DNA of 64,000 nt, from the NCBI GenBank assembly GCA_910589055.1, contig CAJURN010000003.1:92161-156160 (forward strand), written 5' to 3'. The notes below the pieces were generated by a model. It was not told where the DNA came from and ran no database searches. It saw nothing but the letters and a program-made list of their open reading frames with translations. The stretch is from an uncultured Muribaculaceae bacterium. GTDB taxonomy: Bacteria; Bacteroidota; Bacteroidia; Bacteroidales; Muribaculaceae. The position numbers and the translations under genes are program-made. Of the stretch, positions 26,001 through 34,800 are shown piece by piece. Each line of letters opens with the position of its first letter. Within the stretch, counting starts at the first letter, position 1.

Positions 26001-27660
26001 ATGTGCTCAGGGCGATTTTATGGCCGGTGGTTACGATGTTGCCGGATTCGGTGCGGCGGATGTTCTGCTTGCCGTGGAGGTTCGACATGAGTTTCTGCAC
26101 GTGGTACGACGGAGTTCCGAACGCGGTGTGGGTGTTGAAACGTATCATGTCGGGTTTCCAGCACTGGTCGTCCTCGTTGATGAAAATTGGGGCGTAGCTG
26201 TTCATCACGCACACGTCGGAGTTGTTCTCCATTCCGAGCATGTAGGCGGCCTCGCCGAGGGCGGCATTGAGGTGGCCGTTTGTACCGAAGTCCTGTGTCA
26301 CGGCATATTCGCCTACGTATACTTTGGGTTTGGAGCGGTCGTAGTTGTCATATTTTCCGTATTGGTTGAGGAACCATGCCGGATTGCGGTAGTAGTGTTC
26401 GTCGACAACATCAACGGGATGCGGATTACGCCAAGTGGGGTCGTCGGTGCCCCAGGCCTCCACGTTTCCGATGAGAATCATGTCGGGATATTTGGCCTTG
26501 ATGGCATCGTAGAAGGCGCGGTAGCGTTCGGCGTAGTGGTCGCTCTGCTGATTGGCGTCGGTCTGGTAGTTCTCGTTGCCTATTTCAAGCAGGCGGAGGT
26601 TGAAAGGTTCGGGATGGCCGTTTGCCGCGCGTACTGCGCCCCATGTTGAGGTTGTGCTTCCGTTGCAGTACTCGATGGCGTCGAGAGCTTCCTGAATGAA
26701 CTCGTCAATTTCGCGGTAGTCCACGAGCCAGTCGTGTCCGAGACCGATGTTTACAACGTAGAGCGGTTCGGCACCGAGGTCTTCGGTGAGCTGGAGCATT
26801 TCGTGGAATCCGAAGCCGTCGGTGGCGCGATATCCCCAGTTCTGATTCCAGTGTCCGGGACGGTTCTCGATCGGGCCGATTGATTTTTTCCATTCGAAGC
26901 GGTTGTTTCCGGTGCCGGACGCCTGTCCTTCCACGAAGCATCCGCCGGGGAAGCGCACGAAGCTTGGTTTCATGGCCTCAAGCATTTCCGCCAGGTCGGG
27001 GCGGCAACCGTTAGGTCGGTTCTTGTATGTGGGCGGGAAGAGGCTCACAACGTCAATGACGATAGAGCCGGCCTTCGAGCCTGTCAGGCGGAAGGTTGTT
27101 TTGGTATCTGATGCCGTGGCGGTGAGCGTGGCTGTGACTTTTTGCCATGTGTCGGTAGACTTCACGGGGATGTCGACCGAGCCGGCCGAAGTGCCGTCGC
27201 TCTTGACGAGTGATGCCGTGAGCGTGCCGTCCCAAGCGCCTTTCACCCAGAACGAGAGTGCGTATTGACGACCCTCGACAGCGTTGATGCCCCAGTAGCC
27301 CGTGTTGGAAACGCCGTCGCCGGGGTTGGTGAAGTTGAGTTTGAGAGCCGCCTTGTTGGCGTCGTTCAGCATGCCATCGGTGGTGATTCCGATTGTGGCT
27401 GAGCCTATGCGCGACCAGTTGGCAGCGGTGCTTGTGTTGTCCTCGAAAGAGCGGTTGCGGATGAGTTCGGCGTACAGGCCGCCGTCGCCGGCATGGTTGA
27501 TTTCCTCGAAGAAAATTCCGTAGTGGAGGTCTCCGATAGCGGCGCCTTTGGCTGTGGGGTCGAGACTGATTGTGACCCCTTGGGCTGCGCCTGAGAGTGT
27601 GCCAGCGGCACAGATGCAAGTTGTCGCGAGCAGCTTGCAGGCGTAAGATTTAAAGTTCAT
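23050..27660 (-). CDS. Multidomain arabinofuranosidase: GH51 domain fused to a GH43-like propeller, with C-terminal sorting tail
   Basis: 1536 residues. Signal peptide, then a GH51 alpha-L-arabinofuranosidase start (GDLHYGIFFEEINHAGDGGLYAE), a CBM4/9-like insert (~75-205) and a TIM barrel with acid/base E363 in LEIGNENYQ and nucleophile E451 in VYVGEYAV. A LamG-like jelly roll (~555-720) lies inside the C-terminal beta region. Residues ~925-1210 look like a GH43-type five-bladed propeller (HGTRDAFLARG with D980; RVWAPQWIWD; SVIDADIVYNP). A linker, a carbohydrate-binding-like domain (~1315-1480) and a Por/T9SS-like tail (VNVYSITGVLLRAG ... GLYIVG ... VVVR) follow. It probably removes arabinose from arabinan or arabinoxylan outside the cytoplasm. 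The GH43 catalytic triad needs alignment to confirm. Confidence 0.87.
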   Translation of the reverse strand: MNFKSYACKLLATTCICAAGTLSGAAQGVTISLDPTAKGAAIGDLHYGIFFEEINHAGDGGLYAELIRNRSFEDNTSTAANWSRIGSATIGITTDGMLNDANKAALKLNFTNPGDGVSNTGYWGINAVEGRQYALSFWVKGAWDGTLTASLVKSDGTSAGSVDIPVKSTDTWQKVTATLTATASDTKTTFRLTGSKAGSIVIDVVSLFPPTYKNRPNGCRPDLAEMLEAMKPSFVRFPGGCFVEGQASGTGNNRFEWKKSIGPIENRPGHWNQNWGYRATDGFGFHEMLQLTEDLGAEPLYVVNIGLGHDWLVDYREIDEFIQEALDAIEYCNGSTTSTWGAVRAANGHPEPFNLRLLEIGNENYQTDANQQSDHYAERYRAFYDAIKAKYPDMILIGNVEAWGTDDPTWRNPHPVDVVDEHYYRNPAWFLNQYGKYDNYDRSKPKVYVGEYAVTQDFGTNGHLNAALGEAAYMLGMENNSDVCVMNSYAPIFINEDDQCWKPDMIRFNTHTAFGTPSYHVQKLMSNLHGKQNIRRTESGNIVTTGHKIALSTWSTCATYDNVKVTAADGSVVFSDNFSSASSVWSADGGTWTVADGVLAQTDASMQGKAYVADITLPDSYTFEVDAVKKSGNEAFLVAFNYGDSGNYCWWNIGGWGNTAHAIEVCNNGAKTSYGYTGGTIATGRTYHIKIEVNGEHIRCYLDDSLIHDITLPVQRKVYVASSIDEEAGLMYVKLVNASADNVPVTLNIANGSFVGTEDVTVLSSANGTDENSMASPMNVAPASGSMDAITDASATYTAPAYSLSILRLKISDIPASTPGAKPSEAAEQAVRDELAALAAKLTALHASTALPTSTSAGAELTWSLSGHDATLLGVAQGKWTARLNVASPLTNESPVTGAVLTASVKYPDGAAGTIDFPVTVSASDGMYGYLYCYMNAEKEITNFALGTAEDRGKSFTELLGGAEVFDTNALAAIEHGTRDAFLARGRNEGEYFMLATDMCVATSKVWNNYGIDMLRSSDLIHWEGKSFDFRQGKSIFSDPGVTTTEFPTDADYAKIDRVWAPQWIWDQSADGGRGAYLVYYSISSSGVTPVHDRIYYSYADKDFKTLTQPRLFYDPGYSVIDADIVYNPYDGLYRMCIKHDGAPASEAGIYILTSDRLTDGEWTETLHITSEGGEAVEAATLMRLIDEDNYNLYFMRYTGGSAYKVCEMDHLASSALPPEVVAGTGSFQHGSVMHVTYDEYTVLQSWSDVTALLKEARESGSEVFTSAIVQAEAALEYTSVADLARELPAALQALREAKTEYIKEVMGGGDKQTDITFMLNNPNFNSGGSGWSGTSFTAASNGVAEHWNKTFDTYQVLQYMPAGHYTLTCSGFYRNGSKATYPAHVNGTEELLAKLYLNENEAPFMSLYDSSAPYTNSPYTYPDNVSQANTAFNTKQAYTDNGVTTVLYEPGDLRVGIRKTASVGDDWTCFDNFKLVYNPDFTGVESVVLDNEEEATVNVYSITGVLLRAGVDRSEAVSGLAPGLYIVGKRKVVVR

Positions 27661-27720
27661 GTGATTTTACGGTTTATTAATCCGGATAGTCGATGTTTGG
27701 TTATGTTTTCAGTAAATAGT

Positions 27721-27736
27721 TGTCAACTTCTTGACA
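27721..27736. promoter_or_regulatory. Palindrome at the start point of the GH51 transcript, possible operator
   Basis: TGTCAA-CTTC-TTGACA is a 6-bp inverted repeat lying just downstream of the -7 box at 27741-27748 (minus strand), at the predicted start point. It could be an operator or a 5' mRNA hairpin. Confidence 0.35.
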
Positions 27737-27740
27737 CGCG

Positions 27741-27771
27741 CAAAAATAGTCAAGTTTTGGAAGATACGCAA
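27741..27771 (-). promoter_or_regulatory. Promoter of the GH51/GH43 gene
   Basis: On the minus strand TTG (27771-27769), 20 bp, TATTTTTG (27748-27741): a consensus Bacteroidetes promoter giving a leader of about 70 nt. Confidence 0.65.
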
Positions 27772-27805
27772 TTTTTTTCGGCGATTGACAGAAAAATTAT
27801 GTGGA

Positions 27806-27829
27806 TGTCACGGCCTTGTTGTCGTGACA
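27806..27829. repeat. Inverted repeat in the divergent region between GH51 and DUF4919 genes
   Basis: TGTCACG (27806-27812) and CGTGACA (27823-27829) are complementary around 10 nt. It lies upstream of both divergent promoters and could be a regulator site; no more can be said. Confidence 0.35.
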
Positions 27830-27889
27830 ATTTATGTGAATTGTTGCAAAAAATCATTATTCCCGTGTAACGCAACGTGCAAATTTCGC

Positions 27890-27897
27890 TACTTTTG
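27890..27897 (+). promoter_or_regulatory. -7 box of the DUF4919 gene, which fixes its start codon
   Basis: TACTTTTG matches TAnnTTTG. The predicted start point (~27902) lies downstream of the in-frame ATG at 27877 and upstream of the ATG at 27940, so translation must begin at 27940. No good -33 element is visible. Confidence 0.5.
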
Positions 27898-27939
27898 TAT
27901 GAAACGGTTTCCTTACCACACATTCCAACACGACTCCAG

Positions 27940-28707
27940 ATGAAGAAAACCTCCATATACGCCATCCTTCTCACACTCTTGCTTGTTCCTGCCGCAACCA
28001 TTCGTTCGCAGGCCGCCACGGCTGCCAAAAAGGCTGTGGTCCACAGTGAGCTGGGACGCCCCGACCTTGAGGCCATCGAAAAGGCTTCGACCGACGAAAA
28101 TTCCGAATACTACTATCCGCGTCTGCACAAATTGTTCATGGCAAATGACACGACCATGACTGATGAGCAGTTCCAATATTTCTATTACGGCACTTTCTTT
28201 CAGGAAGATTACGACCCCTATCGCGAGTCGCCCAATCCGCGCTTGCTCCAGGAGTTGCAGCCTGTCTACTCGAAGCAGAACCGCACCCGCTCCGACCGCA
28301 ACAAGATGGCCGACTATGCCACACAGGCCCTTGACGATAATCCGGTTGACCTGCGGCAGCTCACCAACCGCATTTATGTGTATGAGCAGAACGGCAAATA
28401 TGACCTCGCGAAGATATGGCAGTACAAGCTGAATCATCTTCTTCTCGTGATTGCCCGCTCGGGTACGGGTGTTGATACCGACAATGCGCGCATTGTGGTG
28501 TATCCGCAGCATGAGTATGACTTCCTCAACCTTTCCGGGCTTACGGCAGTGAAGCAGGAATTTGTTCCGCCGGGTTTCGACTACATCCTCACACGCAACA
28601 GTTCCGGAGCTGAAAATGCCGGATATTACTTTGACATCAGCGAACTCCTCAAGCAATATTTCCGCAAACATCCGTCGGAATTGGAGCATTTGCAGAATCC
28701 CGAATGA
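27940..28707 (+). CDS. DUF4919 domain-containing exported protein
   Basis: 255 residues from the ATG at 27940. This start gives a clean signal peptide (MKKTSIYAILLTLLLVPAAT), whereas the longer frame from 27877 would begin upstream of the likely transcription start. The body matches the DUF4919 pattern: RPDLEAIEKASTDENSEYYYPRLHKLFMANDTTMTDEQFQYFYYG, then a charged helical region and a C-terminal part with YPQHEYDFLNLSGL and YFDISELL. Function unknown; periplasmic location inferred. Downstream is a terminator-like hairpin, then the M6 protease gene. Confidence 0.75.
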   Translation: MKKTSIYAILLTLLLVPAATIRSQAATAAKKAVVHSELGRPDLEAIEKASTDENSEYYYPRLHKLFMANDTTMTDEQFQYFYYGTFFQEDYDPYRESPNPRLLQELQPVYSKQNRTRSDRNKMADYATQALDDNPVDLRQLTNRIYVYEQNGKYDLAKIWQYKLNHLLLVIARSGTGVDTDNARIVVYPQHEYDFLNLSGLTAVKQEFVPPGFDYILTRNSSGAENAGYYFDISELLKQYFRKHPSELEHLQNPE

Positions 28708-28767
28708 AATTATGAAGCGTTTTTCGCGAATTTGGCGAAAAAATCCGCATTATTCGATAAAATTTTG

Positions 28768-28775
28768 TATTTTTG
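28768..28775 (+). promoter_or_regulatory. Possible -7 box upstream of the M6 protease gene
   Basis: TATTTTTG matches TAnnTTTG, but there is no TTTG at the right distance, and the box abuts the terminator-like stem at 28776. It is the only candidate before the ATG at 28856. Confidence 0.35.
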
Positions 28776-28819
28776 TCCGCTTCTCCCTTTGACTCGTCTT
28801 TGGGAAAAGCGGATTTTTT
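28776..28819 (+). terminator. Terminator or attenuator between the DUF4919 and M6 protease genes
   Basis: TCCGCTTCTCCC (28776-28787) pairs with GGGAAAAGCGGA (28802-28813) with one mismatch, followed by TTTTTTG. It fits an intrinsic terminator for the DUF4919 gene, but its position directly after a -7 box also allows attenuation of the protease gene. Confidence 0.65.
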
Positions 28820-28855
28820 GGAAAGTAAACCTAAAACATTATCCATCCATCCGGA

Positions 28856-31669
28856 ATGAAAAAAAACTTTATCACCTTGCTTGCAGCCGCAGGCGTTGCC
28901 GGAGCGTTCGTGATGAACGCAGTTCCGGCAAAGAGGGTCTTCATTGACCTGCCTCAGCCCGATGGCACTACCGTGAAGGTAATGCGTGTCGGCGACGAGT
29001 ACAATCACTATTATCTGTCGGAGGACGGTGTGCCCATGCTCACGGGCGAAGATGGCCTCCTGCGTTTCGCGTCGCTTGACAACGACGGTAAAATCGTGCT
29101 CAGCGATGTCAAGGCTACTGATGTAGCCCGTCGTTCTTCGGCTGCGCGTGCCGCTGTCGCTAAAGTGGATGTTGAGGCCGTGCGCGGTGCTCTTGATGTG
29201 CGCCGTTCGCCCCGCAAGTCTCCCAATTCAGGTGTAGGCCTGTTCTCAACCGCGTTTCCCCGCACGGGCGACATCCGCGGACTGGTGATACTGGTTGAAT
29301 ATTCCGATTATAAATTCCAGGTATCGAATCCCGCCGAATATTTCGGTGATATGCTCAATCTTGACGGATTCAACACTTACGGCGGTACCGGCTGTGCTGC
29401 CGAATACTTCCGCGAGCAGTCCAACAACAGTTTCCGTCCTGTTTTCGACGTTCTCGGTCCTGTCACCCTTCCCAACAAGCGAAGCTACTACGGAGGCAAT
29501 GACAGATATGGCGACGACATGCACCCCGAGGAAATGGTTATCCATGCCTGCGACATCCTCGACGGCCAGGTTGACTTCTCCAAGTACGACATGGACAACG
29601 ACGGCGCAATCGACAATGTATTCGTTTTCTATGCCGGACAAGGCGAGGCATCCTACGGCTCCGAAGACACCGTATGGCCCCATTCCTGGGATATCGTTGA
29701 CGGTGCCGGCGTGACAAAGTACTACGACGGCAAGCTGCTCAACCGCTACGCATGCTCCAATGAATGGGAGCAGAGCCGTCCTGACGGCGTGGGCACTTTC
29801 GTTCATGAATTCTCGCATGTGATGGGTCTGCCCGACCTTTATCATACAACCAGTAATTCGGCAACCTATACCCCCGGAGCGTGGTCGGTTATGGACTACG
29901 GCCCTTACAACAACAATGGTTGCACCCCTCCCAATTATTCGGTTTACGAACGTAATGCCATGGGATGGATTGAGCCCCACGAACTCACTCAGGCCGAGAG
30001 CATAATTCTCAATCCCATCACCTCCAACGAAGCCTGCATCTACTCATGTTCGGAGAAGGAGTTCTTCCTTTTCGAGAACCGTCAGCAGGAAGGCTGGGAC
30101 AAGTATCTCCCCGGCCACGGCATGCTCATATGGCATGTTGACTTCGATCAGTCCGTATGGGACAGCAACAAGGTAAATAATACCCAGAGCCGTCAGCGAG
30201 TAGATATCGTCGAAGCCGGAGGTACGACCAACAGCCTGAATGATGCGACGATGGCAACTTATTCGTGGCCCGGAACAAGAAATAAAACTTCGTTCACCTC
30301 GAGCACCTCGCCTGCGTTCAAGACCCAGAGCGGCCTCCCCATCAATATGCCCATCACCAATATCGCTGAAAATTCGGCAGGTATTATCTCGTTTGATGTG
30401 CTTGGCGGCAACCGCGAGCTTACAGTTCCCGAAGGCTTCGCCGCTGATGCGCGTGAGGACGGAACAGTGGTGTTCACATGGCAGAATGTAGACTTCGCCA
30501 CCGATTATCTACTTGATGTTTACACCCGCGAGGGCGATGTGGTTTATCTCGTGAAGGATCTCCACACGGGCGATGTGTCGACTTACGTGCTCGACGGAGC
30601 GGCATCCGAGACCCAGTATTTCGCCACTCTTCGTGCGGCAGCCGGAGCAAGCGTCTCAGATGCCTGTGGAGAGATATCTTTCACCACTCCCAAGCTCGGA
30701 TTCAGCTTCACCGCTCCATCCACTCTTGAGGCTACCGAGGTAAGCCTGGGTGGCTTTACCGCCTGCTGGAATGCGCTCGACGGCGCCGTAGGCTATCTGC
30801 TCACAGTTTCGAGCACTGTCAAGGGCGAGGCTCGCACCGATAATGCCGACTTCGGAAAGAGCGGCGACACTAAGGTGACACTCCCCACAGGTTGGACCTA
30901 CAACGGCGAAGCATACACAAAGACGTCATCCAATATGGCAGGAGAATCAGTTCCCTCGCTTAAAATGTCGAAAAGCGAGCATGAACTTGTGACTTGCCTG
31001 TATGACACCCCTGTCCGTTCAATCAAGTTCTGGACAATGGGAGCACAGGCCGATGAATCCAACAGCCTCGAGATTCTCGGACGTAGCGACGAGTCCGGCG
31101 AATGGCAATCGCTCTATGTGGTTCAGCCCTTGAATAATAAATCCGGAGAAACCCACTCTGTCTCGGATGTCCCCGATGGAATACGTCAGGTAAAATTCGT
31201 ATATCACAAGACTTATTCCGGAAATGCGGCAGTCGACGACGTTGAGATTGTCACCGAAGGCAATGTGTCGAAGGTGCTCGACGGATACAATGAGCTTGCC
31301 GTGGGCAATGTGACTTCATATCCCGTGAAAGTCAACAGCGCTACCTCAACTCTTTATTCCTACACCGTGACGGCGCTCAATGCCGCAGGTGAGAAGTCGA
31401 AGGTGTCGGTGACACGCGAGGTTGACCTTACAAGTTCCAATTCCGGTGTCAGCGGTGTTACCGCCGATGGTTCCGTGCTCGCAGTCGAAGGTCGTGATGT
31501 CGTATATTGCGGCGAATCCGGCTCCATTGTTGAGGTTTATGGCATCGACGGCAAACTTGTTGGCCGCGGCGAGGTCTCTGTTTCCGGTGAAGCCCGCGTG
31601 ACTGTTCCCGCTGCGGGAGTGTACGTGGTGCACGCATCCGGCTCTGTATTGAAAGCCGTAATCCGGTAA
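28856..31669 (+). CDS. Secreted M6 family (immune inhibitor A-like) metalloprotease with C-terminal sorting tail
   Basis: 937 residues. Signal peptide, a propeptide-like region with VMRVGDEYNHYYLSEDGVPML, then an M6 catalytic domain (~140-430). The zinc motif HEFSHVMGLPD gives H317, E318, H321 and D327, and the Met-turn is SVMDYG (M346). Next come Fn3-like modules (~525-620, 630-790) and a C-terminal tail (VEVYGIDGKLVGRG ... AGVYVVHASG ... AVIR) like the Por/T9SS tails of three other proteins in this window. It likely degrades host or dietary protein outside the cell. Expression may be controlled by the hairpin in its upstream region. Confidence 0.9.
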   Translation: MKKNFITLLAAAGVAGAFVMNAVPAKRVFIDLPQPDGTTVKVMRVGDEYNHYYLSEDGVPMLTGEDGLLRFASLDNDGKIVLSDVKATDVARRSSAARAAVAKVDVEAVRGALDVRRSPRKSPNSGVGLFSTAFPRTGDIRGLVILVEYSDYKFQVSNPAEYFGDMLNLDGFNTYGGTGCAAEYFREQSNNSFRPVFDVLGPVTLPNKRSYYGGNDRYGDDMHPEEMVIHACDILDGQVDFSKYDMDNDGAIDNVFVFYAGQGEASYGSEDTVWPHSWDIVDGAGVTKYYDGKLLNRYACSNEWEQSRPDGVGTFVHEFSHVMGLPDLYHTTSNSATYTPGAWSVMDYGPYNNNGCTPPNYSVYERNAMGWIEPHELTQAESIILNPITSNEACIYSCSEKEFFLFENRQQEGWDKYLPGHGMLIWHVDFDQSVWDSNKVNNTQSRQRVDIVEAGGTTNSLNDATMATYSWPGTRNKTSFTSSTSPAFKTQSGLPINMPITNIAENSAGIISFDVLGGNRELTVPEGFAADAREDGTVVFTWQNVDFATDYLLDVYTREGDVVYLVKDLHTGDVSTYVLDGAASETQYFATLRAAAGASVSDACGEISFTTPKLGFSFTAPSTLEATEVSLGGFTACWNALDGAVGYLLTVSSTVKGEARTDNADFGKSGDTKVTLPTGWTYNGEAYTKTSSNMAGESVPSLKMSKSEHELVTCLYDTPVRSIKFWTMGAQADESNSLEILGRSDESGEWQSLYVVQPLNNKSGETHSVSDVPDGIRQVKFVYHKTYSGNAAVDDVEIVTEGNVSKVLDGYNELAVGNVTSYPVKVNSATSTLYSYTVTALNAAGEKSKVSVTREVDLTSSNSGVSGVTADGSVLAVEGRDVVYCGESGSIVEVYGIDGKLVGRGEVSVSGEARVTVPAAGVYVVHASGSVLKAVIR

Positions 31670-31691
31670 AAGTTTGTTAATAAATCATATC

Positions 31692-31735
31692 GCAGTTCCC
31701 GAACGCCCCTGTGCCGTTCGGGAACTGCTGTTTTT
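31692..31735 (+). terminator. Intrinsic terminator of the M6 protease gene
   Basis: GCAGTTCCCGAACG (31692-31705) pairs perfectly with CGTTCGGGAACTGC (31715-31728) around a 9-nt loop, followed by TGTTTTT. Confidence 0.88.
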
Positions 31736-31750
31736 AAGGGATATATTTTT

Positions 31751-31781
31751 TTTGAGGATTGGATAAAAATTCGTATTTTTG
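31751..31781 (+). promoter_or_regulatory. Promoter of nifJ
   Basis: TTTG at 31751-31754, 19 bp, TATTTTTG at 31774-31781: a perfect consensus promoter. The leader of roughly 95 nt contains three ACGTG copies (31793, 31803, 31821), two of which can pair as a small hairpin. Confidence 0.8.
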
Positions 31782-31885
31782 CAGCCGTGAAAACGTGTGC
31801 GCACGTGTATACTGCGCCAAACGTGTTTTCCTTGTTTGTCAGAGTCATAAACAAATTTCGTATATAATCCACGATACAAACAATT

Positions 31886-34800
31886 ATGAGCAAAGAAAAG
31901 AAATTCTTGACTTGCGATGGTAATCAGGCCGCAGCCCATGTGAGCTACATGTTCTCCGAGGTTGCCGCCATCTATCCCATCACGCCCTCTTCGACGATGG
32001 CCGAATACGTTGACGAGTGGGCGGCTGCCGGTCGCAAAAACATCTTCGGTGAAACAGTCCTCGTGCAGGAAATGCAGTCGGAGGGTGGCGCAGCAGGCGC
32101 TGTTCACGGCTCTCTCCAGGCAGGTGCGCTTACCACAACCTACACCGCATCGCAGGGTCTGTTGCTGATGATCCCCAATATGTACAAAATCGCAGGCGAG
32201 CTGCTTCCGACCGTATTCCACGTGTCGGCACGTACAATCGCTTCGCATGCGCTTTCAATCTTCGGCGACCATCAGGACGTTATGTCCGTTCGCCAGACAG
32301 GTTTCGCCATGCTGGCTGAAGGTTCCGTACAGGAAGTTATGGACCTCGCAGGTGTGGCTCACCTCTCGACTATCAAGTCGCGCGTACCTTTCGTGAACTT
32401 CTTCGACGGTTTCCGTACATCACACGAAATCCAGAAAATCGAGACCGTAGAGGCTGAAGACCTCGCTCCGCTTCTCGACCGTGAGGCTCTTGCCGACTTC
32501 CGCAAGCGCGCCCTCACTCCCGACGCTCCCGTTGCCCGCGGTATGGCTGAAAACGGCGACGTATTCTTCCAGCACCGTGAGGCTTGCAACCGCCACTACG
32601 AGGCTGTGCCCGAAATCGTTGAGGCTTACATGGCTGAAATCTCCAAGATCACAGGCCGTGAATATCACCTCTTCAACTACTACGGTGCCGCTGATGCCGA
32701 CCGTGTGATTATCGCCATGGGTTCCGTTACCCAGGCCGCTCAGGAAGCTATCGACTACCTGAACGCACAGGGTCAGAAGGTAGGTCTCGTTGCCGTTCAC
32801 CTCTACCGCCCCTTCTCTGCCAAGCATTTCCTCGCTGCCGTTCCCGCAACTGCAAAGCGCATCGCTGTGCTTGACCGTACAAAAGAACCCGGCGCAAACG
32901 GCGAACCTCTCTACCTCGATGTCAAGGAATGTTTCTACGGCAAGGCTGACGCCCCCGTGATTGTAGGCGGCCGTTACGGTCTCGCTTCCAAGGACACCAC
33001 TCCCGCCCAGATTATCGAAGTGTTCGAGAACCTCGCTCTTCCCCAGCCCAAGGATCACTTCACTATCGGTATCATCGACGATGTTACCTTCACCTCGCTT
33101 CCTCCCCGTGCCGAAATGGCTCTCGGCGGTGAAAGCACCTACGAAGCCAAATTCTACGGACTCGGTGCCGACGGTACTGTGGGCGCAAACAAGAACTCCG
33201 TGAAGATTATCGGTGACAACACCGACAAATATTGCCAGGCTTACTTCGCCTACGACTCCAAGAAGTCGGGCGGTTTCACCTGCTCTCACCTCCGTTTCGG
33301 TGACGACCCCATCCGTTCCACCTATCTGGTGAACACTCCTAACTTCGTGGCTTGCCACGTTCAGGCATATCTTAATATGTACGACGTTACCCGCGGTCTC
33401 CGCAAGGGTGGCACATTCCTTCTCAACACCATCTGGGAAGGTGAGGAACTTGCAAAGAACCTCCCCGTACACATCAAGAAGTACTTCGCTGAAAACAACA
33501 TCACCGTTTATTACATCAACGCAACCAAGATCGCTCAGGAAATCGGTCTCGGCAACCGTACCAACACCATCCTCCAGAGCGCTTTCTTCCGCATCACCGA
33601 GGTTATCCCCGTTGACCTTGCCATCGAGCAGATGAAGAAATTCATCGTCAAGAGCTACGGCAAGAAGGGTCAGGACGTTGTTGACAAGAACTATGCCGCA
33701 GTTGACCGCGGTGGCGAATACAAGAAACTCGACGTTGATCCCGCATGGGCAGCTCTCGAGGTTCCTGCAAAGGCCGCTAACGATGATCCCGCGTTCATCA
33801 ACGATATCGTTCGTCCTATCAACGCTCAGATGGGCGACGACCTGAAAGTTTCCGACTTCGCCGCAATTCCCGACGGAACATGGCACCAGGGCACAGCTGC
33901 TTACGAAAAACGCGGTGTTGCCGCTTTCGTTCCCGAATGGCTCGAAGAAAACTGTATCCAGTGTAACAAGTGTGCTTACGTCTGCCCCCACGCCTCCATC
34001 CGTCCCTTCGTGCTCGATGAGGCTGAAACCGCAGCTTCTCCCTTTGGCGAGGCAGGTACAATCCCCGCTCTCGGTCCGTCCTTCAAGGGTATGCGCTTCA
34101 TCCAGGCTGTCGACGTCCTCGACTGTCTCGGTTGCGGCAACTGTGTTGACGTATGTCCCGGCAAGAAGGGCGTGAAGGCTCTCACAATGAAGCCTCTCGA
34201 AACCCAGCTCGAGGTTCAGAAAGACTGGACATACTGCGTGAAGAACGTTACTTCCAAGCAGAATCACGTTGACGTAAAGGCCAACGTGAAGAACAGCCAG
34301 TTCGCAACTCCTCTGTTTGAATTCTCCGGCGCTTGCTCCGGCTGTGGTGAAACTCCCTACGTTAAGCTCATCAGCCAGCTCTTCGGCGATCACGAAATGG
34401 TTGCCAACGCAACCGGATGTTCTTCAATCTACTCCGGCTCGGTTCCTTCGACTCCTTACACCACCAACGCCGCAGGTCACGGTCCCGCTTGGGCCAACTC
34501 CCTGTTCGAGGACTTCGCTGAATTCGGTCTCGGTATGACTATCGCCACCGAGAAGATGCGCGAACGTCTCGCCGGTCTTATGAAGCAGGCTCAGGAATGT
34601 AGCTGCTGCACCGACGAAATCAAGGCTCTCGCCGCACAGTGGCTCGAAAACTCCCACAGCGCAGGCGTTACCCGCGAAATCGCCGACAAGCTCGTTCCCC
34701 TCTGCGAGGCATGCGCTTGCGACATCTGCAAGGGTATCCTCGAACTCAAGGGCTTCCTTGTAGCACGCTCACAGTGGATTATCGCCGGTGACGGTGCCGC

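Noticed and set aside
27899..27943. 14-codon upstream ORF whose stop overlaps the DUF4919 ATG as ATGA
   Set aside because: Its ATG lies one base after the TACTTTTG box, upstream of the expected start point, so it is probably not in the mRNA.
32420..34393. 657-codon open frame on the minus strand opposite nifJ
   Set aside because: It is the antisense shadow of a conserved gene with strongly biased codons. It has no recognisable motif and no promoter.
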